Of a stretch of 64,000 nt of DNA, positions 33,469 through 42,495 are shown piece after piece; positions within the stretch are counted from its first letter, which is position 1; every line of letters starts with the position of its first letter. Position numbers and translations under genes: made by a program. Under the pieces are notes generated by a model. The model searched no databases and was not told where the DNA came from. It saw only the letters and a list, made by a program, of their open reading frames with translations. Origin of the DNA: Lachnospiraceae bacterium (GTDB taxonomy: Bacteria > Bacillota > Clostridia > Lachnospirales > Lachnospiraceae); contig JAKSPD010000002.1 of the NCBI GenBank assembly GCA_024405115.1, positions 62,001-126,000 on the forward strand. Reading direction: 5' to 3'.

Positions 33469-35073
33469 TCAAAGCTGGGGGCCGGCCTTTACAAGTGCCT
33501 TTCCTGCTTCGTTTGTTGTGTACTTTGCAAAGTTCTTTATGAATCTTCCTGCAAGATCCTTTGCCTTCTCATCCCAGATCTTTGCATCTGCATAGGTATC
33601 TCTGGGATCAAGGATATGCGGATTAACACCGGTAAGCTGTGTGGGAACTTCAAATCCAAAATACGGAATCTTCTTTGTGGGAACATTGAGGATGTCGCCG
33701 TTAAGGATTGCATCGATGATTCCACGTGTATCCTTAATTGATATTCTCTTTCCTGTTCCGTTCCATCCGGTATTTACAAGATAAGCCTTTGCTCCGCTTA
33801 CCTTCATTCTCTTTACGAGTTCCTCTGCATACTTTGTGGGATGAAGCTCAAGGAAAGCCTGTCCGAAGCATGCTGAGAATGTGGGTGTGGGCTCAATGAT
33901 TCCTCTTTCGGTTCCTGCAAGCTTTGCCGTGAAACCTGAAAGGAAATAATACTGGGTCTGGTCAGCATCAAGGATTGAAACGGGAGGAAGTACCCCGAAT
34001 GCATCAGCTGAAAGGAAGATAACATTCTTTGCTTCCGGAGCTGCAGATACGGGACGCACGATCTTCTCGATATGGTCGATCGGATAAGAAACACGTGTGT
34101 TCTCTGTAACTGACTTGTCAGCGAAATCAATCTTTCCGTTCTCGTCAACTGTTACGTTCTCAAGGAGTGCATTTCTCTTAATTGCATTGTAGATGTCTGG
34201 CTCTGAATCCTTGTCAAGGTTGATGACCTTCGCATAGCATCCGCCTTCGAAGTTGAATACGCCGTTGTCATCCCAGCCGTGCTCATCATCACCGATGAGG
34301 AGTCTCTTGGGGTCTGTTGAAAGAGTGGTCTTTCCTGTTCCTGAAAGTCCGAAGAAGATTGCAGTGTTCTCTCCGTTCATGTCAGTGTTTGCTGAGCAGT
34401 GCATTGAAGCGATGCCCTGAAGGGGGAGGTAGTAGTTCATCATTGAGAACAGTCCCTTCTTCATCTCTCCGCCGTACCATGTGTTAAGGATAACCTGCTC
34501 ACGGCTTGTAACGTTGAACATTGCAGCGGTCTCTGAATTGAGTCCGAGCTCCTTGTAGTTTTCAACCTTTGCCTTTGATGCGTTGTAGCATACGAAGTCA
34601 GGCTCGTAGGTCTTAAGTTCTTCCTCTGTGGGACGGATGAACATGTTCTTTACGAAATGTGCCTGCCATGCAACTTCCATGATGAAACGCACGCACATAC
34701 GTGTATCGGCGTTAGCTCCGCAGTAGGTATCAACAACATAAAGCTTCTTGTTTGAAAGCTGCTTTAAAGCGAGCTTCTTGCACTCTTCCCATGTTGCCTC
34801 TGTGCAGGGATGGTTGTCATTGGGGTACTCGGGTGTTGTCCACCATACCGTGTCCTTTGACTTCTCATCCATAACGATGAATTTATCTTTGGGTGAACGT
34901 CCGGTATAGATACCTGTCATAACGTTCACTGCATCAAGTTCTGTAAGCTGTCCCTTGTCAAATCCCTCAAGGTCTGATTTCATTTCCTCTTCAAAAAGCT
35001 GCTCATAAGAGGGATTGTAAACGATTTCGGTTGTTCCGGTGATGCCATACTTTGTTAAATCAAGATTTGCCAT
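33469..35073 (-). CDS. pckA: Phosphoenolpyruvate carboxykinase (ATP)
   Basis: This protein of about 534 residues interconverts oxaloacetate plus ATP with PEP, CO2 and ADP. It has the kinase-1a P-loop [11 protein letters not shown], the metal-binding [24 protein letters not shown], the substrate-binding RSPKDKF and the C-terminal NTGWNGTG. The start at 35073 (MANLDL) has GAAGGAG upstream; a TTG 18 bases earlier is rejected. In fermenting anaerobes it often runs toward oxaloacetate and ATP, an inference here. A strong promoter lies at 35123-35151. Confidence 0.96.
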   Translation of the reverse strand: MANLDLTKYGITGTTEIVYNPSYEQLFEEEMKSDLEGFDKGQLTELDAVNVMTGIYTGRSPKDKFIVMDEKSKDTVWWTTPEYPNDNHPCTEATWEECKKLALKQLSNKKLYVVDTYCGANADTRMCVRFIMEVAWQAHFVKNMFIRPTEEELKTYEPDFVCYNASKAKVENYKELGLNSETAAMFNVTSREQVILNTWYGGEMKKGLFSMMNYYLPLQGIASMHCSANTDMNGENTAIFFGLSGTGKTTLSTDPKRLLIGDDEHGWDDNGVFNFEGGCYAKVINLDKDSEPDIYNAIKRNALLENVTVDENGKIDFADKSVTENTRVSYPIDHIEKIVRPVSAAPEAKNVIFLSADAFGVLPPVSILDADQTQYYFLSGFTAKLAGTERGIIEPTPTFSACFGQAFLELHPTKYAEELVKRMKVSGAKAYLVNTGWNGTGKRISIKDTRGIIDAILNGDILNVPTKKIPYFGFEVPTQLTGVNPHILDPRDTYADAKIWDEKAKDLAGRFIKNFAKYTTNEAGKALVKAGPQL

Positions 35074-35110
35074 TACTTTCTCCTTCGTCAAAAATTGTAC
35101 CTAAATTAAA

Positions 35111-35163
35111 ACACCGCGTTACATTATACTAACGAAGATATTAGTAGTCAATTAACGCGGTGT
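35111..35163. promoter_or_regulatory. Inverted repeat enclosing the pckA promoter
   Basis: ACACCGCGTTA (35111-35121) and TAACGCGGTGT (35153-35163) form a perfect 11-bp inverted repeat. In minus-strand RNA read through from rnfB this would be a hairpin followed by TTTT. The pckA promoter lies entirely between the arms. Confidence 0.7.
35123..35151 (-). promoter_or_regulatory. pckA promoter
   Basis: TTGACT (35146-35151) and TATAAT (35123-35128) on the minus strand with a 17-base spacer; the spacer carries the shorter dyad ACTAA/TTAGT. Confidence 0.8.
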
Positions 35164-35194
35164 ATTATTTTTGCATTAAAAACCTATGCTTATT

Positions 35195-35998
35195 TTATGC
35201 ATTCTGCCTATGGATTACTTTTCTGGGGCATTTATCGGCACATTTTCCGCAGGCGGTGCACTTATCATAATCGATAACAGGCACATTGTTGTCCATATGG
35301 ATGGCATCAAATTCACACTGCTTTGTGCAGAGAGTGCAGCCAATGCATCCGGTCTGGCACACGTTCATAACGTCCTTGCCTCTTGCATGGCTTGCGCATA
35401 CAACCTTAACAGGCTGATGATAGGGAACAAGTGTGATGATGCGCTGCGGACAGGCCTTTATGCAGGCCTGGCAGGCTGTACATCTTTCCTCATCAACCAC
35501 GGCAATGCCGTTTATAAGATGTATCGCATCAAATTTACATACCTCGACACAGGCACCGTAGCCCATACATCCGAATCCGCAGCCCTTGTCATCAAGTCCG
35601 GGGACAACAGACAGAGCGGAGCAGTTCTTTATTCCGGAATACTCATACTTCTTTACTGTCTTGTCGCAGGTGCCGGAGCACTTGACAAATGCAACCATCT
35701 TCCGGCCTTCCTCTGCAGAAACTCCCATGACCTTTGCAACCTGATCAGCTACAGGCTTCTGTCCAACGGGGCAGGCGTTAACAGGTGCCTTTCCCTCATT
35801 GATGGCCTTTGCAAGACCGTCACATCCGGGATATCCACAGCCGCCGCAGTTGTTTCCGGGAAGGCATGCACGTACAGCAGCCTCTCTTTCATCAATCTGA
35901 ACCTTGAACTTTTCACCGAAAACACCAAGTCCCACACCTACTATGATTCCTGTCACGGCCACGACAGCCGCAGCAATAATAATTGCAGTAACGTTCAT
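35195..35998 (-). CDS. rnfB: Rnf complex subunit RnfB (ferredoxin-type)
   Basis: This 267-residue subunit accepts electrons from reduced ferredoxin. It has an N-terminal membrane anchor (about residues 4-27), then the Fe-S domain CLPGNNCGGCGYPGCDG (45-61) and several 4Fe-4S motifs: GCGFGCMGYGACVEVC, CTACQACIKACP, CIGCTLCTKQC and CTACGKCADKCP. The multi-cluster C-terminus is usual in clostridial RnfB. It is the last gene of rnfCDGEAB, 12 bases after rnfA. Confidence 0.96.
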   Translation of the reverse strand: MNVTAIIIAAAVVAVTGIIVGVGLGVFGEKFKVQIDEREAAVRACLPGNNCGGCGYPGCDGLAKAINEGKAPVNACPVGQKPVADQVAKVMGVSAEEGRKMVAFVKCSGTCDKTVKKYEYSGIKNCSALSVVPGLDDKGCGFGCMGYGACVEVCKFDAIHLINGIAVVDEERCTACQACIKACPQRIITLVPYHQPVKVVCASHARGKDVMNVCQTGCIGCTLCTKQCEFDAIHMDNNVPVIDYDKCTACGKCADKCPRKVIHRQNA

Positions 35999-36010
35999 TT
36001 TCGTACCTCC

Positions 36011-36589
36011 TTACATGATTCCGGAAAATCCGAAGAATGAAATAGACATTAATGCAGCCGTAATAAGTACAATGGGCATTCCCTGCCATGAGTGGGGAAC
36101 ATCGTTTCCTTCCATGTGCTCACGGATTCCTGCAAGAAGGATGATTGCGATGCAGTATCCTAAAGCTGTTGCAAATCCGTTTACTACAGACTCAACAAAT
36201 CCGAAGCTGTTCTGGGCATTTGTAAGAGCAACACCTAAAACTGCGCAGTTTGTTGTGATAAGGGGAAGGTATACACCCAATGCATTATAGAGTGAAAGCA
36301 TGCACTTATGCATGAACATCTCAACTATCTGAACAAGTGCCGCAATAACAACTATGAACACGATTGTTTTAAGATAAGTAATGTTAAGCGGTGTAAGTAC
36401 GTAATTATAAATAAGTGAGGCTACAGCCGATGCAAGCGTGATAACGAAAACAACGGCTCCACCCATACCTGCGGAAGTCTTTACATCAGTGGAAACACCG
36501 ACGAAAGAACAGATTCCCAGAAACTGGCTCAGTACGACGTTACTTACGAGGCATGAGCTGACAGCGATTATCAATAATTTTGCTAACAT
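36011..36589 (-). CDS. rnfA: Rnf complex subunit RnfA
   Basis: This 192-residue integral membrane subunit has six hydrophobic segments. It begins with a helix carrying SNVVLSQFLGICSFVGVS, which includes the Cys thought to help bind a membrane 2Fe-2S cluster. It is homologous to RnfE and to NqrE. It helps carry electrons through the membrane in the Rnf ferredoxin:NAD oxidoreductase. Confidence 0.96.
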   Translation of the reverse strand: MLAKLLIIAVSSCLVSNVVLSQFLGICSFVGVSTDVKTSAGMGGAVVFVITLASAVASLIYNYVLTPLNITYLKTIVFIVVIAALVQIVEMFMHKCMLSLYNALGVYLPLITTNCAVLGVALTNAQNSFGFVESVVNGFATALGYCIAIILLAGIREHMEGNDVPHSWQGMPIVLITAALMSISFFGFSGIM

Positions 36590-36603
36590 TTCTCCCTACC
36601 TCC

Positions 36604-37377
36604 TTAGTTTTCCTTAATTTCCGTAGCAGGAGTCTCTGCCTTTGGCTCAGCAGGCTTTGCTGCGGGCTTTTTGGGGGCATTGATGGTTTCCGCTGTCGGT
36701 GCAAGGCTGTGGATGCGGCACATGGTGCAGTTTCCGTCACACATTACGTGGTCAGGATCCTTGGCATCGCCGTTAGTAGCGCACGGAAGCTTTAACTTAT
36801 TCTGTAATGCGGTAAGCATCGCATAAACAAGGAATGCTCCCGGTGCAAGGATGAAGATGGAGATGGGTGTGTATCCTGCCGGCATTACCTTAAGTCCGAA
36901 AATGGTTCCGGCTCCTAAGATTTCACGGAAGCCACCGATCAGAACAAGTGCCACCGTAAATCCAAGTCCCATTCCAAGTCCGTCAAATGCGGAAACGAGT
37001 GGTTTATTCTTGAGTGCGAATGCTTCCGCCCTTCCAAGGATTATACAGTTAACAACGATGAGCGGGATGAAGATTCCAAGTGAATCATACAGCTCCGGAG
37101 TGAATGCCTCCATAAGCATGTCACATACCGTAACAAGTGAGGCAACGATTACTATTTCAGCTGGAAGTCGTACCTTGCCGGGGATTACGTTTCTTAATGC
37201 TGAAATGATGATGTTTGAAAGTATAAGCACGGCTGTTGCCGCAAGTCCCATGCCAAATCCGTTAGTTGCCGATGTGGTTACGGCAAGTGTGGGGCAGGTA
37301 CCGAGAACAAGTACGAAAAGGGGATTTTCCTTCCATACTCCGTTATATATCCTTTCGAGATATTTATTATTCTTCAT
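36604..37377 (-). CDS. rnfE: Rnf complex subunit RnfE with Cys-containing C-terminal extension
   Basis: This 257-residue subunit has a membrane core of about 195 residues (NPLFVLVLGTCPTLAVTTSATNG at the start, Cys near residue 28). A hydrophilic extension of about 55 residues follows and includes CATNGDAKDPDHVMCDGNCTMC and a Pro/Ala/Lys-rich tail. The core is standard RnfE; the Cys-rich tail is longer than in many homologues. It lies between rnfG and rnfA. Confidence 0.94.
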   Translation of the reverse strand: MKNNKYLERIYNGVWKENPLFVLVLGTCPTLAVTTSATNGFGMGLAATAVLILSNIIISALRNVIPGKVRLPAEIVIVASLVTVCDMLMEAFTPELYDSLGIFIPLIVVNCIILGRAEAFALKNKPLVSAFDGLGMGLGFTVALVLIGGFREILGAGTIFGLKVMPAGYTPISIFILAPGAFLVYAMLTALQNKLKLPCATNGDAKDPDHVMCDGNCTMCRIHSLAPTAETINAPKKPAAKPAEPKAETPATEIKEN

Positions 37378-37392
37378 ACGGTTCCTCCCTCC

Positions 37393-38019
37393 TTAATCAT
37401 CAAGCTCAAAACAGTTATTGATGAAATAAACTGCCGCATTGATGGCACCGGTGACAGCCTTTGAAGTCCTTGTGGCACCTGAAATTGCCTGAATTTCGCT
37501 GTTTCCTGCAGTACCTGACTTAACAACGGAGAACCTGTCAGCCTTCTTTCCCGGGAACTGGTCCCTGAAAAGGGGTTCCTTTGCCTTCATTCCAAGACCA
37601 GCGGTCTCGTTAAGTGTAAGGAAGCCGACTCCGGTGAGTGCACGTGTTTCCCTGTCAATGCCCACCGAAATCTGAACTGCTCCGCCGTAACCCTCATTCG
37701 AGGTAGCTGTTACCAGAAAACCGATGGTCTTTCCTTCTGCATCCTTAGCCAGAAGACAGTCATCGATGCTGACATCACCAAAGCCCTGGTTTGCAATAGC
37801 CAGCTTAGATACGCTGATAACATTGGGAACAGAATCCCTTTCCTCAAATGAGACAGCTTCAGGATAAACCTCCTTATAGGTAGCCTGTGCCTTTGCCTCA
37901 CGTACATCCGCTATGATGGGGGCCGTAACCTCATGTGTTGCACCAAGTGCAAGGCCGGCAATAAGTGTAATGGCACAGAGGATCAGTGCATCTTTTATGA
38001 TTCTTTTAACGTCCATCAC
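37393..38019 (-). CDS. rnfG: Rnf complex subunit RnfG (covalent FMN)
   Basis: This 208-residue subunit has one N-terminal membrane helix and an extracytoplasmic FMN-binding domain. FMN is expected on the Thr of AISGATRTSKAV (about residue 184). GVGFLTLNETAGLGMKA is typical. Its start overlaps the end of rnfD by 4 bases. Confidence 0.94.
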   Translation of the reverse strand: MMDVKRIIKDALILCAITLIAGLALGATHEVTAPIIADVREAKAQATYKEVYPEAVSFEERDSVPNVISVSKLAIANQGFGDVSIDDCLLAKDAEGKTIGFLVTATSNEGYGGAVQISVGIDRETRALTGVGFLTLNETAGLGMKAKEPLFRDQFPGKKADRFSVVKSGTAGNSEIQAISGATRTSKAVTGAINAAVYFINNCFELDD

Positions 38020-38957
38020 TTACCTTCCTTTCCGAATGCCTTGGGCATCGTGTACTTTTCAATAAGCGGAACAAACAGGTTTGAAAGGATAATGGCATAT
38101 GAAACACCCTCGGGGCTTGCGCCGAAGCATCTGAAAATGCCTGTCAGAAGTCCTAAAAGTATTCCGTAAACATACTGTCCCTTTACCGTAATGGGGCTTG
38201 TAACATAGTCAGTAGCCATGAAGAAGGCACCAAAGAGAATTCCTCCTGAAAGGATCTCATAGACAATGTAGGTTCCCCTGTGCTGTCCGAAAATGAAAGC
38301 GAACACCGCATATGTCGCGAGGTACGTAAGGGGAATCCTGGGAGAGATTACCTTACATACGATAAGATAGATACCGCCAATGATTAATGCAAACGAGCTT
38401 ACCTCTCCAAGTGTTCCGGGAATGTTTCCAAGGAAGAGCTGGAAAAGTGAGTATGAGGTAATGTCACCTGTTCTTGCCATCGCAAGGGGTGTAGCCCCGG
38501 TAAGTGCGTCAAATCCGATCTTTGCCGATGAGAAGTTATTCATAAGTCCCGCAAAGGAAATAAGAAGGAAACATCTTGCAGCAAGAGCCGGGTTCATGAA
38601 GTTCTGTCCGATTCCGCCATAAAGCTGTTTAACAACAATTATTGCAAACACGCCGCCAAGCATTGGAATCCAGACCGGGATTTCCGGGGGCATGTTAAGT
38701 GCAAGGATCATACCTGTTACGACAGCTGAGAGGTCCATTACAGTGATGGGCTTATGCATGAGCTTTTCCCAGATATACTCTGAAGCCACGCATGAAAGTA
38801 CTGTAAGTACGATAATCAGGAGCGCGCTGATTCCAAAGTGGTACACAGAAAAAGCCGTGGCAGGAATCATTGCAAGAATTACATCGAGCATGAGGCTCTT
38901 TGTGTCCGTTTTATTCCTGAAATGCGGAGATGAGGATACATTACGTAAGTTAGCCAT
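38016..38957 (-). CDS. rnfD: Rnf complex subunit RnfD
   Basis: This 313-residue membrane subunit is related to NqrB. It has multiple helices and a covalent-FMN-type motif FDALTGATPLAMA. The conserved GGIGQNFMNPALAARCFLLISFAG segment is present. It is thought to contribute to ion translocation. Its start overlaps the rnfC stop by one base. Confidence 0.95.
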   Translation of the reverse strand: MANLRNVSSSPHFRNKTDTKSLMLDVILAMIPATAFSVYHFGISALLIIVLTVLSCVASEYIWEKLMHKPITVMDLSAVVTGMILALNMPPEIPVWIPMLGGVFAIIVVKQLYGGIGQNFMNPALAARCFLLISFAGLMNNFSSAKIGFDALTGATPLAMARTGDITSYSLFQLFLGNIPGTLGEVSSFALIIGGIYLIVCKVISPRIPLTYLATYAVFAFIFGQHRGTYIVYEILSGGILFGAFFMATDYVTSPITVKGQYVYGILLGLLTGIFRCFGASPEGVSYAIILSNLFVPLIEKYTMPKAFGKEGK

Positions 38958-40375
38958 TATTTATTATCCTCCTTCTTCTCTTCTGCTTCCTTGGCAGCTG
39001 CAGCTGCCGCAGCGGCCTGCTGTTCACGAAGCTTTCTTTCTTCAGCCTTTATCTTTCTCTGAGCTGCAACAAGCTTTCTCATTTCCTTGAAGCTCTGGGT
39101 AAGGGGTCTTCTTGCAGGACAGATGTATGAACATGAACCGCATTCCATGCACTCCATGCCGTTTAATTCCTCAAACTTCTCAAGGTCGTGCTTTGCAGCT
39201 GCCTTCTGCATTAAGGCAGGCACGAGGAATTCAGGACATACGTCAACGCATCTTCCGCAGCGGATACATGCAGTTGTGGGATTCTCTGAAACCTCATCAT
39301 GAATGAAAGCGCATATAGCAGATGAAGGCTTTGTAACGGGTACATCGAGGTCAAAAAGTGCCTGCCCCATCATAGGGCCTCCACAGAGGTACTTACCGGC
39401 ATCTTCAATGCCTTCCTTAAGACCGCCTACTTCATCAAGAATTCTCTTGTAGGAAGAACCGAGACGTACCTTTACGTTTGCAGTTTCCTTAACCGCATCA
39501 CCGGAAACGGTAATGACTTTCTGCATTAAAGGTGTGCTCAATGCAACCGCATCATAAATTGCGGCCAGGGTTGCAACATTGTCAACGATGCAGCCTGCAT
39601 CAGCCGGAAGCATGGATGAATTAATGAAACGGCCTGTACATGCATTTATTAACTGACGCTCTCCTCCTTCGGGGTATTTGGTAAGAAGTTCCTTTACCTC
39701 GATGTTGGGTTCATGTGCACAGAGCTCCTTCATATGCTCAATGGCCTTGGGCTTATTGTTCTCAATTCCGATAATGCCCTTTGCCTGTGGGAACATGCTC
39801 ATGCATATCTTAAGCCCCTCAACAATCTTTTCACCTTCCTCAAGCATCAGCCTGTAGTCTGATGTAAGCATTGGCTCACATTCTGAACCGTTAGCTATGA
39901 AGAATTCAATGGCGTCAGGGTTCTTGGGCATAAGTTTTACATGTGTGGGGAATCCGGCTCCACCGATACCCACAATACCTGCATCTTTGATAATGCCCAC
40001 AATTGTTTCCTTATCAAGACACGTCCAGTCTCTCTCGGTACCTATACCTTCAATTGTCTCAAAAAGTCCGTCGCTTGTAACTACAACCGAATTAACGGCC
40101 ACACCGCCTGTAGTCATTCGTGGCTGGATGATCTTTACAGTTCCTGAAACAGAAGAAATGACATTTGCTGAAACAAAACCGCCGGCTTCAGCTATCTTCT
40201 GCCCTGCAAGAACATGGTCCCCAACATTTACGACAGGTTTGGCAGGTGCTCCGATTCCCTGAGACATGGGGAAGACATAATCACCGTCAAAAGAAAGCTC
40301 TCTTATGGCTTTATCCTCTGACAGTTCCTTGCCTTCATAAGGATGTGTACCGCCTTTGAAAGTAGAAAGGCTCAT
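38957..40375 (-). CDS. rnfC: Rnf complex subunit RnfC (NADH-binding)
   Basis: This protein of about 472 residues is the peripheral subunit that reduces NAD. The N-terminal biotinyl-like barrel is FKGGTHPYEGKELS. The NADH/FMN region includes GIGGAGFPTHVKLMP and ECEPMLTSDYRLMLEE. Two 4Fe-4S motifs follow, CIRCGRCVDVCP and CMECGSCSYICP. The Lys/Glu/Ala-rich tail is low-complexity. The start at 40375 (MSLSTF) has AAGGGGG upstream, so the longer frame is rejected. Confidence 0.95.
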   Translation of the reverse strand: MSLSTFKGGTHPYEGKELSEDKAIRELSFDGDYVFPMSQGIGAPAKPVVNVGDHVLAGQKIAEAGGFVSANVISSVSGTVKIIQPRMTTGGVAVNSVVVTSDGLFETIEGIGTERDWTCLDKETIVGIIKDAGIVGIGGAGFPTHVKLMPKNPDAIEFFIANGSECEPMLTSDYRLMLEEGEKIVEGLKICMSMFPQAKGIIGIENNKPKAIEHMKELCAHEPNIEVKELLTKYPEGGERQLINACTGRFINSSMLPADAGCIVDNVATLAAIYDAVALSTPLMQKVITVSGDAVKETANVKVRLGSSYKRILDEVGGLKEGIEDAGKYLCGGPMMGQALFDLDVPVTKPSSAICAFIHDEVSENPTTACIRCGRCVDVCPEFLVPALMQKAAAKHDLEKFEELNGMECMECGSCSYICPARRPLTQSFKEMRKLVAAQRKIKAEERKLREQQAAAAAAAAKEAEEKKEDNK

Positions 40376-40449
40376 ACTAAAAATCCCCCTTAAAAAAATT
40401 AATAAATACTGTATTCCGTTAAAAAAAAAATACAATTAAAATACAATCT

Positions 40450-40484
40450 GTGTATATTCTAACACATAAATCTGGAATATACAC
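40450..40484. promoter_or_regulatory. Perfect 10-bp inverted repeat upstream of rnfC
   Basis: GTGTATATTC (40450-40459) and GAATATACAC (40475-40484) are separated by 15 bases in an AT-rich leader of about 175 bases between the exporter terminator and rnfC. It could be a regulator site for the Rnf operon. A confident promoter was not found. Confidence 0.5.
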
Positions 40485-40553
40485 CCAAAGTTATATTTTT
40501 AACATTTTTTATTTTAGTACACAAGTTTATTGTATGTTTTTTAAATACAAAAT

Positions 40554-40582
40554 AAAAACAGAGCCGTTCAAAACGGCCCTGT
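40554..40582 (-). terminator. Terminator of the ABC exporter operon
   Basis: An 11-bp stem (40558-40568 with 40572-40582, one G-U, 3-base loop) is followed on the minus strand by TTTT. Confidence 0.85.
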
Positions 40583-40617
40583 CAGCAGAATTTCAAATAT
40601 GACATGCATAAACTTTA

Positions 40618-42495
40618 TTACGTGAGCTCTGCTTTTCCGGTATAAAGTTCGTAATAGCGTCCCTTCTGTTCAAGAAGGTCATCGTGTGTTCCGCGTTCTA
40701 TTATCTCGCCTTTTTCAAGGACCATTATTGCATTTGAATCACGGACCGTTGAAAGTCTGTGCGCTATGACAAACGTTGTACGGTTCTTCATAAGGGCATC
40801 CATACCCTTTTCAATATGCTTTTCAGTCCTTGTATCTACTGAGGATGTTGCCTCATCAAGTACCAGCACGGGTGCCTTTGAAACTGCGGCACGCGCAATA
40901 TTGAGAAGCTGCCTCTGTCCCTGTGAAAGGTTTGCCCCATCACCCTCGATCATTGTGTCATATCCTTTAGGAAGACGACGGATGAAGGAATCTGCTGATG
41001 CTGAACGCGCTGCCTGTTTAACCTCCTCATCCGTGGCGTCGAGACGCCCGTAACGTATGTTTTCCATTACAGTGCCGGTAAACAGGTGTGTATCCTGCAG
41101 TACGACGGCTATGTTTTTACGAAGTTCCGAAAGGCTGTAATGTCTTATGTCCACTCCGTCTATGGTAATGGTTCCTTCAGAAATATCATAGAAACGGTTC
41201 AGCAGGTTCGTCACAGTCGTCTTTCCAGCTCCGGTTGAACCTACAAAGGCTATTTTCTGACCGGGATGCGCATAAAGGTTAATATCCTTTAAGACAGTCT
41301 TTTCAGGGACATATCCAAAGTATACATGAGAAAACTCTACATCACCCTTCATAGGATTCGGGATGTACGCATCGGGATCATCAGCCGGTTCAGGCTGCTC
41401 ATCCATGACGGCAAACACTCTTTCCGCCCCGGCCAAAGCCGAAAATACGGATGTCATCTGGGTTGCAAGTTCATTTATCGGACGTCCGAACTGGCGGCTG
41501 TAGTTAAGGAATACCGTCATTCCGCCTATGTCAAATCCACGCAGTACGCACAGAAGGCCTGCCACAACTGATGCACCCACATATACCACCTGGTTTGAGG
41601 CATTTGAAACAGGACCCATAAGGCCACCGAAGAACTGGGCCTTCATCTGATTTTCACGAAGTTTCCCGTTTAATATCTCAAACTCCTCTACAGCCGTTTC
41701 CTCATGGTTAAAGACCTTGATGACCTTCTGTCCCGTTACGGATTCCTCAATATATCCGTTAAGTGCACCCAGCGATGACTGCTGAAGCTTGAAAAACTTT
41801 GCACTGGCCTTGCTGACCTTAGCCACCGCAAAAATTGAAAGCGGTACAAGCAAAAGTATGACAATCGTAAGGATCCAGTTGGTATAGATCATGAGTGCCA
41901 GTGTTCCGATAAGTGTCAGGACTGCTGAAAAAGCACTTATGATCGTGGAGCTTAACATCTGCCCCACGTTATCTATATCATTTGTAAAGCGGCTCATTAT
42001 GTCACCACGTGAATGAGTGTCATAATACTTTATCGGCAGCTTCTGAAGCGCGTCATTGAGATCAGTCCTCATTCTTCTTAACGAGTTCTGGCCGACCCTC
42101 GTGAGAAGTCTCGACTGAATGTACATGAACATCGCACTCAGCATGTAAAGAAGAAGCATTATGGAAAGCGCTCCAACAAGCCCTTTCGCATCTCCCCTGC
42201 TTCCGTCAACCGGCGCAATGTACTTGTTGATAATTGGGCGAAGCATGTATGATGTCGCCAGGGTACATCCTGTTGTAAGCAGGGTACAGATGACCGCGAC
42301 AACCATCCTCTTTTTTTCAAGGAATACATACTTCATGAGGCGCTTTATTGTCGCACCCCTGTTTTTAAGTCCCTTAGCCGCATTCCTCTCAGCAGCCTCC
42401 CTGGCACCACGTGTCCCGGGGCCTCCCTGAACGGCTGCCACACGGTTGCCATATCTCTTCTGAAGGGAGGCTTCAAGCATTTCATGTCTTGTCAT
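40618..42495 (-). CDS. ABC exporter half-transporter, subunit 2
   Basis: This 625-residue protein has a six-helix exporter domain (about 50-345) fused to an ATPase with Walker A GSTGAGKTT, signature LSQGQRQ, Walker B VLVLDEATSSVD and switch His in IAHRLS. The N-terminal 50 residues are hydrophilic and basic. With the overlapping partner it forms a heterodimer of the MsbA/LmrCD/TmrAB type. Substrate (drug, lipid or peptide) is unknown. Confidence 0.9.
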   Translation of the reverse strand: MTRHEMLEASLQKRYGNRVAAVQGGPGTRGAREAAERNAAKGLKNRGATIKRLMKYVFLEKKRMVVAVICTLLTTGCTLATSYMLRPIINKYIAPVDGSRGDAKGLVGALSIMLLLYMLSAMFMYIQSRLLTRVGQNSLRRMRTDLNDALQKLPIKYYDTHSRGDIMSRFTNDIDNVGQMLSSTIISAFSAVLTLIGTLALMIYTNWILTIVILLLVPLSIFAVAKVSKASAKFFKLQQSSLGALNGYIEESVTGQKVIKVFNHEETAVEEFEILNGKLRENQMKAQFFGGLMGPVSNASNQVVYVGASVVAGLLCVLRGFDIGGMTVFLNYSRQFGRPINELATQMTSVFSALAGAERVFAVMDEQPEPADDPDAYIPNPMKGDVEFSHVYFGYVPEKTVLKDINLYAHPGQKIAFVGSTGAGKTTVTNLLNRFYDISEGTITIDGVDIRHYSLSELRKNIAVVLQDTHLFTGTVMENIRYGRLDATDEEVKQAARSASADSFIRRLPKGYDTMIEGDGANLSQGQRQLLNIARAAVSKAPVLVLDEATSSVDTRTEKHIEKGMDALMKNRTTFVIAHRLSTVRDSNAIMVLEKGEIIERGTHDDLLEQKGRYYELYTGKAELT

